In this document: positions 1 through 7,781 of the stretch, piece after piece
Layout: each line of letters opens with the position of its first letter
Numbering within the stretch: the stretch's first letter is position 1
NCBI GenBank assembly: GCA_003483885.1
Contig: DMXI01000127.1
Span: forward strand, 1 to 37,818
Length of the DNA: 37,818 nucleotides
Direction of reading: 5' to 3'
DNA from: Microscillaceae bacterium
Lineage (GTDB): Bacteria; Bacteroidota; Bacteroidia; Cytophagales; Microscillaceae
The notes under the pieces: model-generated
Told to the model about the DNA's origin: nothing
Databases searched by the model: none
Seen by the model: only the letters and a program-made list of their open reading frames with translations
Made by a program: the position numbers and the translations under genes

Positions 1-264
1 GCGAAGTAACTCCTCAGTTAAGCCAGATGTTACTTCTACATCTTCTGCCAAATAAGAGTATACTTTTACCAGTACATCGTCGCTATGCCAGGGTAACACC
101 TGAATAGTAACAGTTACAGTACCAAAAGTAAAGGTGTAGAAGTCATCAATTTTCACGATTTCATAGTCGTGAAATAGCTGATCCATATACCCCTCTACAG
201 TTTCTTTGGTTTTGTTAATGAGATCTTCATTAACACCAGTTTTTAATACAGTGAATTTTGGCAT
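1..264 (-). CDS. YbjN / type III chaperone-like protein, 5' end only
   Basis: The first 88 codons of a minus-strand gene run off the left edge of the window. The ATG is the complement of bases 262-264 (MPKFTVLKTG...) and the frame stays open to base 1. The visible part is acidic and alternates helix with beta strands (around FYTFTFGTVTVTIQVLPW), with no signal peptide. This pattern suggests the YbjN/T3SS-chaperone fold, a family of small cytosolic proteins of poorly defined role. It lies 76 bp downstream of pspA on the same strand and is probably co-transcribed with it. The coding call is good; the family call is from pattern memory and needs the full protein. Confidence 0.6.
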   Translation of the reverse strand, partial: MPKFTVLKTGVNEDLINKTKETVEGYMDQLFHDYEIVKIDDFYTFTFGTVTVTIQVLPWHSDDVLVKVYSYLAEDVEVTSGLTEELLR

Positions 265-340
265 AGTTTATTAAAAAGTTTAAAAATTGTTCTTGTAATG
301 AATAATTTAAGTTGAACCCTTGTTAACTGTACCAGGTTGG

Positions 341-1012
341 TTAGCCTCCCTGATTCATTTTAGCACGTAAACGGGCCAAATCGTCATCAACTGCGGAGTT
401 TTGCTCAAGCATTTTGAAATCGTCATTCAAAGAAGTATCTCCTTCAGAAAGTTCAGTAAAAGCCTGGGCTTCTGCTTCTTGCTTCAAGATTTTTTCTTCG
501 AACTTATCAAATTTGGCAAAACTGCTGCTGAAATCAAGGCTACCTACTTGCTTGGCAATTTGTTTCTGAGCTTTTGCTGATTCTTGACGAGCCAATAAAG
601 TAGATTCTTTCATCTTGGCTTCATTCAATTTAGACTTCAGCATGTCTACTTGACTTTTCAATTTGCCAGTAGTAGTAGCAGCTTGTTCGTACATCACTTT
701 GTACTGGTTAGCCTGGCCGTCAGCATCCGCTTTTTTTGCAAGGGCTTTGCGTGCTAAGTCTTCATTTCCAGCACTCAATGCTTGCATGGCTTTTTGCTCC
801 CATTGTTGTGCAGACTGGGCGTGTTTTTTATAATCACGCTCAAGCTTTTTTTCCTGAGCCATTGCCGTAGCAAGGCCAGAAGTGGCTTTAGAAATAGACT
901 CTTGCATTTCTACAACCATCAACTTGATCATCTTCGCAGGATCTTCTGCCTTATCAAGTGCATCGTTAATGTTTGCTTTAAAAATGTCAGAAATTCTACC
1001 AAAGATACCCAT
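341..1012 (-). CDS. pspA: PspA/IM30 family membrane-stress protein
   Basis: This 223-residue protein begins MGIFGRISDIFKANIND, the amphipathic N-terminal helix typical of PspA/IM30/Vipp1. Nearly all of residues 25-185 is charged, Ala/Lys/Glu/Gln-rich coiled coil, and the tail (about 190-223) is acidic with an ending DDDLARLRAKMNQGG. Length and layout match the family (about 220-230 residues). Family members are ESCRT-III-like proteins that assemble on the inner face of the cytoplasmic membrane and protect it under envelope stress. There is no pspF, pspB or pspC nearby; the downstream partner is a YbjN-like gene, so regulation probably differs from the enterobacterial system. The start is fixed by the conserved MGIF beginning. 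Confidence 0.92.
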   Translation of the reverse strand: MGIFGRISDIFKANINDALDKAEDPAKMIKLMVVEMQESISKATSGLATAMAQEKKLERDYKKHAQSAQQWEQKAMQALSAGNEDLARKALAKKADADGQANQYKVMYEQAATTTGKLKSQVDMLKSKLNEAKMKESTLLARQESAKAQKQIAKQVGSLDFSSSFAKFDKFEEKILKQEAEAQAFTELSEGDTSLNDDFKMLEQNSAVDDDLARLRAKMNQGG

Positions 1013-1511
1013 ATATTTGGTTTTTGATTTAAGGTGAATGGTAATAAATTAAACTTGTTGTAATAATACAAAATATCTTTATGATTCTAAAAATTCTCAA
1101 AAAATATTGTGAATACCCAAAAACATTACATTTAGTGGGTTTTTAGAAACATGTCAGATACTGCCGTTACACTGTATAAAACAACTAAAAAATAGCATTT
1201 TTGTAGTTGCAAAGGTGATTATTAGTAGTAAACCATCGAAAAAGGTTAACCTTAGCGCGTGTTTTTTTCAACAAAAGGAAAAGAGGTCAGGAGGGAAAGC
1301 GATAAAAACTTGCACAAAGCCTTATAAAAGCACAAGCCTTTTGGTTTTGTTAAATTTGCACTTTTTCACCATTGTTTGTTTTTACGACAATGGCTCTTTA
1401 TGCTGTAATTCTTCGTGTACTCTTTCAGAGTGCCATAAAAAAACTCCTGAATCGTAATCCAGGAGTTCATCAAATATCATTTTTTTTAGAGTATTTCAAT
1501 TGATTATCAAA
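1013..1511. other. Intergenic gap between pspA and the sigma-like gene
   Basis: About 500 bp without a convincing gene. The one open frame on the plus strand (1215-1457) has low-complexity, Lys/Ser/Cys-rich composition and no family resemblance, and it overlaps the terminator at 1437-1467. The right-hand half (about 1013-1110) should hold the pspA promoter, read leftwards. A weak candidate there is TTTG (1101-1098) with an imperfect TAnTTTG (1075-1069); it is one base short of the consensus. I see nothing else in the gap. Confidence 0.5.
1437..1467 (-). terminator. Intrinsic terminator of the sigma-like gene
   Basis: Bases 1442-1449 (AACTCCTG) and 1460-1467 (CAGGAGTT) form a perfect 8-bp stem with a 10-nt loop. 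Read on the minus strand, the stem is followed by a run of T (complement of the A run at 1437-1443). It sits 45 bp beyond the stop codon of the minus-strand gene ending at 1512, the right place and orientation for its rho-independent terminator. Confidence 0.8.
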
Positions 1512-1790
1512 CTATGCTCTCTTCAAGCGAGATTGACCAAGTTTGAGTTCGATTTTTTGGCGGAGCATTTCCAATAGATAAACCTTAAGGGATTTGTTTT
1601 GAGCAACAGTCGCTCGATTTTTCCAAAGGTCAATAAATACCACTACCAAACATTCATCTACCAAGCCTGCATCGTTGGTAAATCGGTGGCCATACTTGAG
1701 CAGCAAGGGTACATTTGCCTGAAATATGTCTTTGACTGCTGCTTTATCATTTTGGGCTAATTTTTTCAGAAACAGTTTCTCGTCTTTCAT
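1512..1790 (-). CDS. Sigma-70 (ECF) region 2-like small protein, no region 4
   Basis: This 92-residue protein resembles the N-terminal half of Bacteroidota ECF sigma factors: LFLKKLAQNDKAAVKDIF at the start, then LLLKYGHRFTNDAGLVDEC and VFIDLWKNR, the usual region 2.1-2.4 layout. It stops near residue 92 at LKLGQSRLKRA, so region 4, which binds the -35 element, is absent. ECF factors are normally 160-200 residues. The stretch that usually reads C-I-Q-D-x-F is CLVVVF here, so a normally polar or acidic core-binding position is hydrophobic. A good terminator follows the stop codon, so the short form looks like a settled gene end. It could be a decayed sigma factor or a small protein that binds RNA polymerase core. 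Function is not assigned. Confidence 0.65.
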   Translation of the reverse strand: MKDEKLFLKKLAQNDKAAVKDIFQANVPLLLKYGHRFTNDAGLVDECLVVVFIDLWKNRATVAQNKSLKVYLLEMLRQKIELKLGQSRLKRA

Positions 1791-1992
1791 AAAACCTGTG
1801 TTTTAAAGGGAGTTCGTGGTAATGTTCTTATAGAGCGTTGTAAGTTTATATATAAGTGATATTACATAAGTCGTAAAAAGCAGTAAGAATTGTTTAGATA
1901 AAGTGTTAACAAAGTGTTAGCATCGCGCTATTAAACCTTTAAAATCCTATAAAAAACACATAAAGTACAATTAAAATTCCGCTAATGCGCAT

Positions 1993-2030
1993 AAAAAAAT
2001 CAACCTTTGAACAATACCCAAAGGTTGATT
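1993..2030 (-). terminator. Intrinsic terminator of the first secreted hydrolase gene
   Basis: Bases 1998-2009 and 2019-2030 are perfect inverted repeats of 12 bp (AATCAACCTTTG) with a 9-nt loop. On the minus strand the stem is followed by seven T (complement of 1993-1999). It lies 31 bp past the stop codon of the gene ending at 2061. A related hairpin follows the paralogous gene at 3729-3755. Confidence 0.88.
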
Positions 2031-2060
2031 ACACTATTCATTCTACTTGAAAATTCTTCT

Positions 2061-3653
2061 TTAATCCTTCAAGAAAGTTTTGTGCAACACTTTACCGTTT
2101 TGCTGTATTTTGAGATAGTATTTACCAATGGGTAGGTTTAATACATTGATGTTGAACTGCCTCCCTTGCTTTTGAAGCAGGCCTTGGTAAATTGCTTGCC
2201 CACGTTCGTTGTAAATCACAGCTTGGATTTGATTGACGCTTGCTTCGTTCAGTTTTACTTTCAAAGTACGCGCACTGGGGTTAGGATACATCTGCAAACT
2301 GGCATCTAAACCAGTGCTTTTACCCAATACCAGTACAGGCACACTTATCGTTGTTCCTCTGGCATCGTTGGTTCCAATTGGGGTTGCTTTCAAGCGATGC
2401 TCTCCTGAGGTATACCAGCGAATGGTTACTTCCTGCCCAGTTTGTTTAATAATTTTACCGCCTTCTAACTCCCATAGAACCTTGGTTACTTCTGAGGCAT
2501 CCAAAGTGTAAGTATGGGTATTCTCGGCCATTAGATTTACCACTGATGTACCTGAAATATTGTATCCAGCAGGTTTCAAACGTGTATCATATAAGTATTG
2601 ACTAATGCGTGGTACAATATCACTATGCAAATTGCCTCGCCCCAAGGCACTATTGATCAAACCATCTACGTGTACATCATGCCCCCTCTTGTTGTAGGAA
2701 TAAAATTGGGCAGGGGCGTTTACTTGCTGTGCTCGGTTATTGATGGGGTTACTGCCATAGGCTACTGGTAGATCGAAACCAACTACCAAAAATGAAAAAT
2801 TATTGAAAGGTTGAGCATCATTGTAAGAAACTACGATGTCATCTTTACTGTGAAACATCACATTAGGAACGTCATTATTTCCTTCGATGTGCTCTAAAAA
2901 ACCAACAGCTCCTGAGAGTGACACTACCGCATTGGCCTTGCCACTCACGTGGCGATTATCACCGGCACAATCCAAACATCCTTGGTCGGGTAAGTTATAA
3001 CGTCTGGTCCCTAACCAAGCACCCCAACGGTAGCTGGTATTACGAGTAGCCGCAGGGCGCTCACTTTCTTTATCCAGGTAGGCATTTTGCAATGCGATAA
3101 ATGCCCCAGCACTGTGTCCTCCTATGAAAATTTGATTAGGATCAATTTTAAGAGCTTCGGCATTGGCTCTAAAATAACGAATCGCGGAACGTCCGTCTTG
3201 CAAGGCTCGGTACACGGCGCGTAGTGCGGCACCTTCATCAAAAATATTCATTCCCAAACGGTAATCGATGGCCGCTGTTACATAGCCTCGTTTGGCCATT
3301 TGGATCGCCAAGGCTCGTATGTCGCCCATGGTGCGATCGCCAAATACAAAGCCCCCTCCAAAACACACGATAAATACTGGACGTTTGGTATTATCATCGC
3401 CAAAAGGCTGAAAAATATCCATGTATAAATTACGATTTCGGGTATCATGCTCTTTGGCATTTACTGGTGTAGCAAGTAGTACCGACTCATACCAACCTCC
3501 CCCATTTTTGGGTTCAGGAACCTGGGTGCTAAACTTTACACCTTTAGTTTCACTGATATTAGGAAAGATTTCATCCAGGTAGCGTTGTTGGGCCCATACA
3601 TTTGTAGTAGCAAATAAAAGCAGGCTTAATAATAGTGCATTGAGTTGTTTCAT
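2061..3653 (-). CDS. Secreted alpha/beta-hydrolase (carboxylesterase-like) with T9SS tail
   Basis: The protein has 530 residues. Residues 1-21 are a Sec signal peptide (hydrophobic core LLLSLLLFATTNVWA). Residues 70-350 form an alpha/beta-hydrolase domain of the esterase/lipase type: oxyanion-hole motif GGGF (99-102), nucleophile elbow GHSAGA (179-184, Ser181), a probable acid in SKDD (269-272) and a His in GHDVHVD (His325 or His328). Residues about 365-445 look like a PKD/Ig-type beta sandwich. Residues 455-530, starting YPNPS and ending HKTFLKD, are a T9SS type A sorting domain, which directs crossing of the outer membrane and cell-surface attachment or release. The substrate is not predictable; candidates are acyl or acetyl esters on polysaccharides. 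It is a tandem paralogue of the next gene. Confidence 0.88.
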   Translation of the reverse strand: MKQLNALLLSLLLFATTNVWAQQRYLDEIFPNISETKGVKFSTQVPEPKNGGGWYESVLLATPVNAKEHDTRNRNLYMDIFQPFGDDNTKRPVFIVCFGGGFVFGDRTMGDIRALAIQMAKRGYVTAAIDYRLGMNIFDEGAALRAVYRALQDGRSAIRYFRANAEALKIDPNQIFIGGHSAGAFIALQNAYLDKESERPAATRNTSYRWGAWLGTRRYNLPDQGCLDCAGDNRHVSGKANAVVSLSGAVGFLEHIEGNNDVPNVMFHSKDDIVVSYNDAQPFNNFSFLVVGFDLPVAYGSNPINNRAQQVNAPAQFYSYNKRGHDVHVDGLINSALGRGNLHSDIVPRISQYLYDTRLKPAGYNISGTSVVNLMAENTHTYTLDASEVTKVLWELEGGKIIKQTGQEVTIRWYTSGEHRLKATPIGTNDARGTTISVPVLVLGKSTGLDASLQMYPNPSARTLKVKLNEASVNQIQAVIYNERGQAIYQGLLQKQGRQFNINVLNLPIGKYYLKIQQNGKVLHKTFLKD

Positions 3654-3728
3654 TTGTAGAATAGTTTGGATTAGATTGGTTGAAAAAAATTGTGGGTTGT
3701 TAAGTATTCAAATGAACTTGGGTAAAAT

Positions 3729-3755
3729 CAACCCTCGAGCAATACCCGAAGGTTG
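3729..3755 (-). terminator. Terminator-like hairpin after the second secreted hydrolase
   Basis: Bases 3729-3737 and 3747-3755 pair over 9 bp (one G-U) around a 9-nt loop almost identical to that of the hairpin at 1998-2030. It is 33 bp beyond the stop codon of the gene ending at 3788, matching the spacing in the first copy. The T run after it on the minus strand is short (ATTTTACC), so it may terminate less efficiently. Confidence 0.6.
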
Positions 3756-3787
3756 AAACAATATTCATTTTGCTTGAAAATTTTTAC

Positions 3788-5359
3788 TTAGTCCTTTAAG
3801 AAGGTTTTATGCAATACTTTACCGCCTTGCTGTATTTTGAGATAGTATTTACCAATGGGTAGGTTTAATACATTGATGTTGAACTGATCTCCTTGTTTTT
3901 TAAGGAATCCCTGGTAAACTGCCTGTCCTCTTTCGTTGTAAACTACAGCTTGGATTTGGTTCACACTTGCTTCGTTCAGTTTTACTTTCAAAGTACGCGC
4001 ACTAGGGTTAGGATACATCTGTAAACTGGCGTCCAGGGTAGTTTCATTACCCAATACCAATACTGGCACACTTACAGTCGTTCCTTTGGCCTCATTTGCC
4101 CCAATCGGCGTAGCACTTAAACGATGCTCTCCTGGCTTGTTCCAACGAATTACTACTTCATTTCCTGACTGTTTCACTACAGTACCACCTTCAAATGTCC
4201 AATGTACATTGGTTCCTGATGGAGCGTCAAAAGTATAGGTTTGAACATTTTCATTCTCTATATCCACTACTGAAGAACCTGCAATATCGAAACCAGCAGG
4301 GCGTAAACGTGTATCATACAAATACTGGCTCACTCTTGGCACAATGTCACCGTGTAGATTGGCTCGGTTGCTACCGTTTACATGTACATCATGGCCACGA
4401 TTGCCGTAAGAAAAGAATTGTCTGGGAGCATTTACACTATTGGCTCGATTGTTCATCAGGTTGCTACCATATACAGTAGGCAGATCAAAACCAGCTACCA
4501 AGAATGAAACACTCCCAAAGGGTTCACCACTATTGTAAGGTACCACATTGTCGTTGCTACTGTGAAACATAATATTAGGAATATCACTGCTGCCCTCGAT
4601 GTGCTCTAAAAAGCCTACTGCTCCAGCAAAAGACACGACTGCATTGGCTTTGCCACTCACGTTGCGATTGTTTCCCACGCAATCCAGGCATCCCATATCG
4701 GGCAGGTTATAATTGCGAGAACCAAACCAAGCTCCCCAACGATAACTGGTATTACGTGTATCAGAAGGACGCTCATTGTCACGATCTAGGTAAGCGTTTT
4801 GAACCGCAATAAAAGCTCCTGCACTATGACCAGCAATGAAAATTTGATTGGGGTCTACGCCTAAAGACGCTGCATTGGCTCGAAAATAACGAATGGCCGA
4901 ACGTCCATCCTGAATACCACGATACACGGCACGAAAAGCAGCACCTTCATCAAAAATATTCATTCCCAAACGATAATCAATGGCCGCTGTAACATAGCCT
5001 CTTTTGGCAAAACGTATGGCTAACTCACGAATATCGCCCATGTTGCGATTACCTTGTACAAAACCGCCCCCAAAACATACAACCAATACCGGACGGCTGG
5101 TATTGTTGTCGCCAGCAGGAGTAAAAATGTCCATCAATAAATCACGATTACGGGTATCATGCTCTTTGGCATTGATGGGTAAACCAGTGATGGCTTCATA
5201 CCACCCTCCGCCAGGTTTGACTTCTGGTACTTGCGTACTAAAACGAACATTTTTTGTTTCGTTTACATTCGTAAAGACTTCATCTAAATAACGTTGCTGA
5301 GCCCAGGTACTGGCAAATGCAAATAATACCAAGCTCATTAAGATTGATAATCTTTTCAT
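3788..5359 (-). CDS. Secreted alpha/beta-hydrolase (carboxylesterase-like) with T9SS tail, paralogue
   Basis: This 523-residue protein has the same architecture as its downstream neighbour: signal peptide 1-20 (LMSLVLFAFASTWA), GGGF oxyanion motif (97-100), GHSAGA nucleophile elbow with Ser179, a GHDVHV histidine, a beta-sandwich domain, and a T9SS type A sorting domain starting YPNPS and ending HKTFLKD. The two proteins differ in the middle of the catalytic and PKD-like parts but are nearly identical in the last 75 residues. The region around LGMNIFDEGA and DGRSAIRYFRANA is also highly conserved. The gap between the copies is 134 bp and has its own hairpin, so each gene may be a separate unit. 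It is exported and acts at the cell surface or outside; substrate unknown. Confidence 0.88.
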   Translation of the reverse strand: MKRLSILMSLVLFAFASTWAQQRYLDEVFTNVNETKNVRFSTQVPEVKPGGGWYEAITGLPINAKEHDTRNRDLLMDIFTPAGDNNTSRPVLVVCFGGGFVQGNRNMGDIRELAIRFAKRGYVTAAIDYRLGMNIFDEGAAFRAVYRGIQDGRSAIRYFRANAASLGVDPNQIFIAGHSAGAFIAVQNAYLDRDNERPSDTRNTSYRWGAWFGSRNYNLPDMGCLDCVGNNRNVSGKANAVVSFAGAVGFLEHIEGSSDIPNIMFHSSNDNVVPYNSGEPFGSVSFLVAGFDLPTVYGSNLMNNRANSVNAPRQFFSYGNRGHDVHVNGSNRANLHGDIVPRVSQYLYDTRLRPAGFDIAGSSVVDIENENVQTYTFDAPSGTNVHWTFEGGTVVKQSGNEVVIRWNKPGEHRLSATPIGANEAKGTTVSVPVLVLGNETTLDASLQMYPNPSARTLKVKLNEASVNQIQAVVYNERGQAVYQGFLKKQGDQFNINVLNLPIGKYYLKIQQGGKVLHKTFLKD

Positions 5360-5451
5360 TGTGTAGTATAATTTGATTGATATATAAATTGTAAATAATA
5401 AAGTGCTTATATTTCTCTGATAAAGGACTTGGGTAGTTTGATACTTATGAT

Positions 5452-5916
5452 TTATTTTTTGGAGCGCATGAGCTCATATATTCTATTTTGTAAAAAAGTG
5501 CTCTGTTTGTATTCAGTTAAAATGGCGTAGTATCGTTCCAGTGTCATTCCCCTATTGATGATGACTTTATCATCCTCTTTTTTCTGATCTAATTGGCTTT
5601 GTTTCACTGAGGTGCGAATGGCATCCAGGGCTTTTTGCTCAGCTGGTGAAATTTCAATTTTTTGCTGGGTAAATTTGGCTCGCATGATCTCTCCAAATCT
5701 CTTTTCACTCAAAGGGCTCTTTTTTACCACTTCTTGCATAATTTTCTCTGGATGGGGTTGTGGGCGTAGGCGTAAATATTGATATATGGAAGCAAATTTC
5801 TTTAGTTCTTCATCAGAAAACTTTTTCTCAGAAACTTGTTGACGGGTAGGAACTTTAGTACATGAAAAAAGCAAAGCCAGGCCTACCAAAAGTATACTTG
5901 CATTTCGTAATCTCAT
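5452..5916 (-). CDS. Small lipoprotein, DUF4168-like (tentative)
   Basis: This 154-residue protein starts MRLRNASILLVGLALLFSC. The hydrophobic stretch ends in the lipobox LFSC, so Cys19 should be lipidated by signal peptidase II, followed by export to the periplasm or outer membrane. The mature part is helical and highly charged. FSDEELKKFASIYQYL (about 33-48) and the C-terminal MTLERYYAILTEYKQSTFLQ (124-143) resemble the two ends of DUF4168 domains, whose role is unknown. A Lys/Glu-rich stretch joins them. It is 92 bp upstream of the hydrolase pair on the same strand and may share its transcript. Family placement is tentative; lipoprotein export is well supported. Confidence 0.72.
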   Translation of the reverse strand: MRLRNASILLVGLALLFSCTKVPTRQQVSEKKFSDEELKKFASIYQYLRLRPQPHPEKIMQEVVKKSPLSEKRFGEIMRAKFTQQKIEISPAEQKALDAIRTSVKQSQLDQKKEDDKVIINRGMTLERYYAILTEYKQSTFLQNRIYELMRSKK

Positions 5917-6070
5917 AGTTTAATTGTTTAACAAAAGTTGTATAATACAACCAGATGTAAATTGTTATTCAAAAAATAAAACCTATACAAATTCTGGCAA
6001 GTAATTTTGCCTCGATAGATTTAACATTACTAGAAATACCTAATTATACCTTTTAACCTTGAAGTGCCTG

Positions 6071-6099
6071 AATGGGTCGTGTTAATGACACCCATTTTT
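6071..6099 (+). terminator. Terminator-like hairpin with no upstream gene
   Basis: Bases 6071-6077 (AATGGGT) pair with 6090-6096 (ACCCATT) around a 12-nt loop, and a T run (6095-6099) overlaps and follows the right arm. This is the shape of a rho-independent terminator for rightward transcription, but there is no rightward gene between 5917 and 6071. It could end a short untranslated RNA or be fortuitous. Confidence 0.35.
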
Positions 6100-6434
6100 G
6101 AAGTAATTCCTGATGAGAAAAGTCCTAGTATGCAATAAAGTGTTATGCAATGCATACTATTTATTTGTTGCAAATAAAACTTATTAAAATTAAATCCACA
6201 AGTCAAATAGCATAAAAAAATACAATTATAAAAATATAATTTCATATAAGCTTGAATGACCAATGGTTAGCACTAGTAAAATGAGCAAACACAAAATATA
6301 AGTTTAGTGCAAGAAAAACACTCCCAACCACAGAGCGTCCACTGACCTGCCTATTTTGGCTTATAATACCAGTGTCACTATTTTAAACCAAAAGAAGTAT
6401 TGAGTTTAGCATCCTTGACTTTTTGTAGCATCTC

Positions 6435-6467
6435 TTTGTAATACCCAATAAAATACATTTAACTTTG
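6435..6467 (+). promoter_or_regulatory. Bacteroidota-type promoter for the polysaccharide locus
   Basis: TTTG at 6435-6438 and TAACTTTG at 6460-6467 are separated by 21 bp, close to the Bacteroidota primary-sigma consensus (TTTG, 19-21 bp, TAnnTTTG). The -7 box ends 29 bp before the ATG of the first gene of the cluster at 6497. Confidence 0.65.
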
Positions 6468-6496
6468 TTCATTGTTTAATATAAACACTCATTGGG

Positions 6497-7498
6497 ATGT
6501 ATAATCACACCTTCCATCAAGAAGACTTAAGCAACTATTCATTTTTAGTTACTGGAGGCGCTGGGTTCATTGGCTCCAATCTTGTCGAGTATTTGTTGAA
6601 ATATGGGGCAAAAGAAGTAAGGGTATTAGATAACTTATCTACGGGCAACACCGAAAACCTAAAGGCCTTTGAAACCAGGCCAAACTTCCAATTTATCCAA
6701 GGTGATATTCGTGATATTGAGACCTGTCAGCAGGCTTGCAAAAATATTGATTATATTTCTCATCAGGCTGCTCTTGGTTCTGTTCCCAGAAGTATCAATG
6801 ACCCAGCCACATCTAATGCAGTGAATATCAGCGGTTTTCTGAATATGATGATCGCCGCCAAAGATAATCAGGTAAAAGGCATGGTATATGCCTCTTCTTC
6901 GTCAGTATATGGTGATAGCAAAATATTGCCTAAGCAAGAAGATAAAATTGGGAATCCACTCTCTCCCTATGCAGTCACCAAGTTGGTAAATGAGCAATAT
7001 GCCAGGGTATTTGGCAATGTGTATGGCTTAAAATTGATTGGCCTTCGATATTTTAATGTATTTGGCCCCCGACAAAGCCCCAATGGCCCTTATGCCGCAG
7101 TAATTCCGCTATTCATTCAAGCATTAGTCGATAACCAAGCTCCGACTATCTTTGGCGATGGTGAACAAACCCGCGATTTTACCTTTATAGAAAACGTGGT
7201 ACAAGCCAATGTAAAGGCCATGTTTGCATCAAAAGAGGAAGCTTGGGGTGAAGCTTACAACATAGGAGTTGGAGGACGTACTTCATTGAACACTTTGTAC
7301 CAAATCTTGAAAGAAAAAGCTGGTAAAGATTTATCTCCTAATTATGGCGAACCCAGAATGGGAGATGTAAGGGATAGCCTGGCCGACATCAGCAAAGCAC
7401 GCGAGTTGTTTGGGTATGACCCGCAAGTAGCCATCGAGGAAGGTTTACAAATTACGCTTGATTGGTTTTTACAAAAGGAAGTACCTAATATAAACTAA
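6497..7498 (+). CDS. tviC: UDP-GlcNAc 4-epimerase, TviC/WbpP type
   Basis: A 333-residue extended short-chain dehydrogenase/reductase (SDR). The NAD-binding motif TGGAGFIGSN is at residues 19-28, the catalytic Ser lies in SSSSVYG (133-139), and Tyr158 and Lys162 are in SPYAVTK. The stretch CQQACKNIDYISHQAALGSV with following PRS, and RYFNVFGPRQ, are close to S. Typhi TviC and P. aeruginosa WbpP, which interconvert UDP-GlcNAc and UDP-GalNAc (or the corresponding uronic acids). The matching C6 dehydrogenase (TviB type) is encoded at 12801, so together they should give UDP-GalNAcA. It is cytosolic and is the first gene of the locus, with a good promoter just upstream. A plain UDP-Glc/Gal epimerase is less likely because of the LGSVPRS signature. 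Confidence 0.85.
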   Translation: MYNHTFHQEDLSNYSFLVTGGAGFIGSNLVEYLLKYGAKEVRVLDNLSTGNTENLKAFETRPNFQFIQGDIRDIETCQQACKNIDYISHQAALGSVPRSINDPATSNAVNISGFLNMMIAAKDNQVKGMVYASSSSVYGDSKILPKQEDKIGNPLSPYAVTKLVNEQYARVFGNVYGLKLIGLRYFNVFGPRQSPNGPYAAVIPLFIQALVDNQAPTIFGDGEQTRDFTFIENVVQANVKAMFASKEEAWGEAYNIGVGGRTSLNTLYQILKEKAGKDLSPNYGEPRMGDVRDSLADISKARELFGYDPQVAIEEGLQITLDWFLQKEVPNIN

Positions 7499-7681
7499 TT
7501 GTTTTGGAAAAGCCACCTGAATAAATATTACATTTTTCTCCAGCTTCCAACAATTAAAAGTTGATATCAAGGTTTCATAGGAAACTCAGCACCAAAGGTC
7601 TACAAATCAAACAAATTGTACTACCTATATTTCTGTATATATGACCCTATTCTCTAATTTTATTCAATCCAAAAGGTCACT

Positions 7682-7712
7682 TTTGAAATAGTCGGTATTC
7701 TCAGTAGATTTG
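7682..7712 (+). promoter_or_regulatory. Bacteroidota-type promoter upstream of gmd
   Basis: TTTG at 7682-7685, 19 bp, then TAGATTTG at 7705-7712. This is an exact match to the TTTG-N19-TAnnTTTG consensus. It predicts a leader of about 80 nt before gmd, with a hairpin at 7758-7781 in it. It indicates that gmd-fcl-rmlB has its own transcript, separate from tviC. Confidence 0.72.
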
Positions 7713-7757
7713 TTGCTCATAAGTTTTAATTGGTGTACTCAAAATGATGATCATAAG

Positions 7758-7781
7758 CCAAAGAATGATTCAGTTCTTTGG
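7758..7781 (+). promoter_or_regulatory. Hairpin in the gmd 5' leader
   Basis: CCAAAGAA (7758-7765) and TTCTTTGG (7774-7781) form a perfect 8-bp stem with an 8-nt loop, ending 16 nt before the ATG at 7798. It is within the predicted leader from the 7682-7712 promoter. It may affect translation or mRNA stability; no known riboswitch family is recognised. Confidence 0.4.

Larger units (their letters stand above)
5917..6496. other. Divergent intergenic region upstream of the polysaccharide locus
   Basis: A 580-bp AT-rich gap between the leftward lipoprotein gene and the rightward sugar cluster. It must hold two divergent promoters; the rightward one is recognisable at 6435-6467. A hairpin with a T run lies at 6071-6099 and points right although no rightward gene precedes it. 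A minus-strand open frame at 6030-6263 has Cys/Tyr/Phe-rich non-protein-like composition and was not accepted. No tRNA, repeat array or riboswitch was recognised. Confidence 0.5.

Noticed and set aside
1215..1457. Open frame of 80 codons on the plus strand
   Set aside because: Composition is Lys/Ser/Cys-rich without any family resemblance, and it runs through a terminator for the opposite strand.
6030..6263. Open frame of 77 codons on the minus strand
   Set aside because: Rich in Cys, Tyr and Phe with no fold-like pattern, in an AT-rich promoter region; looks like chance.
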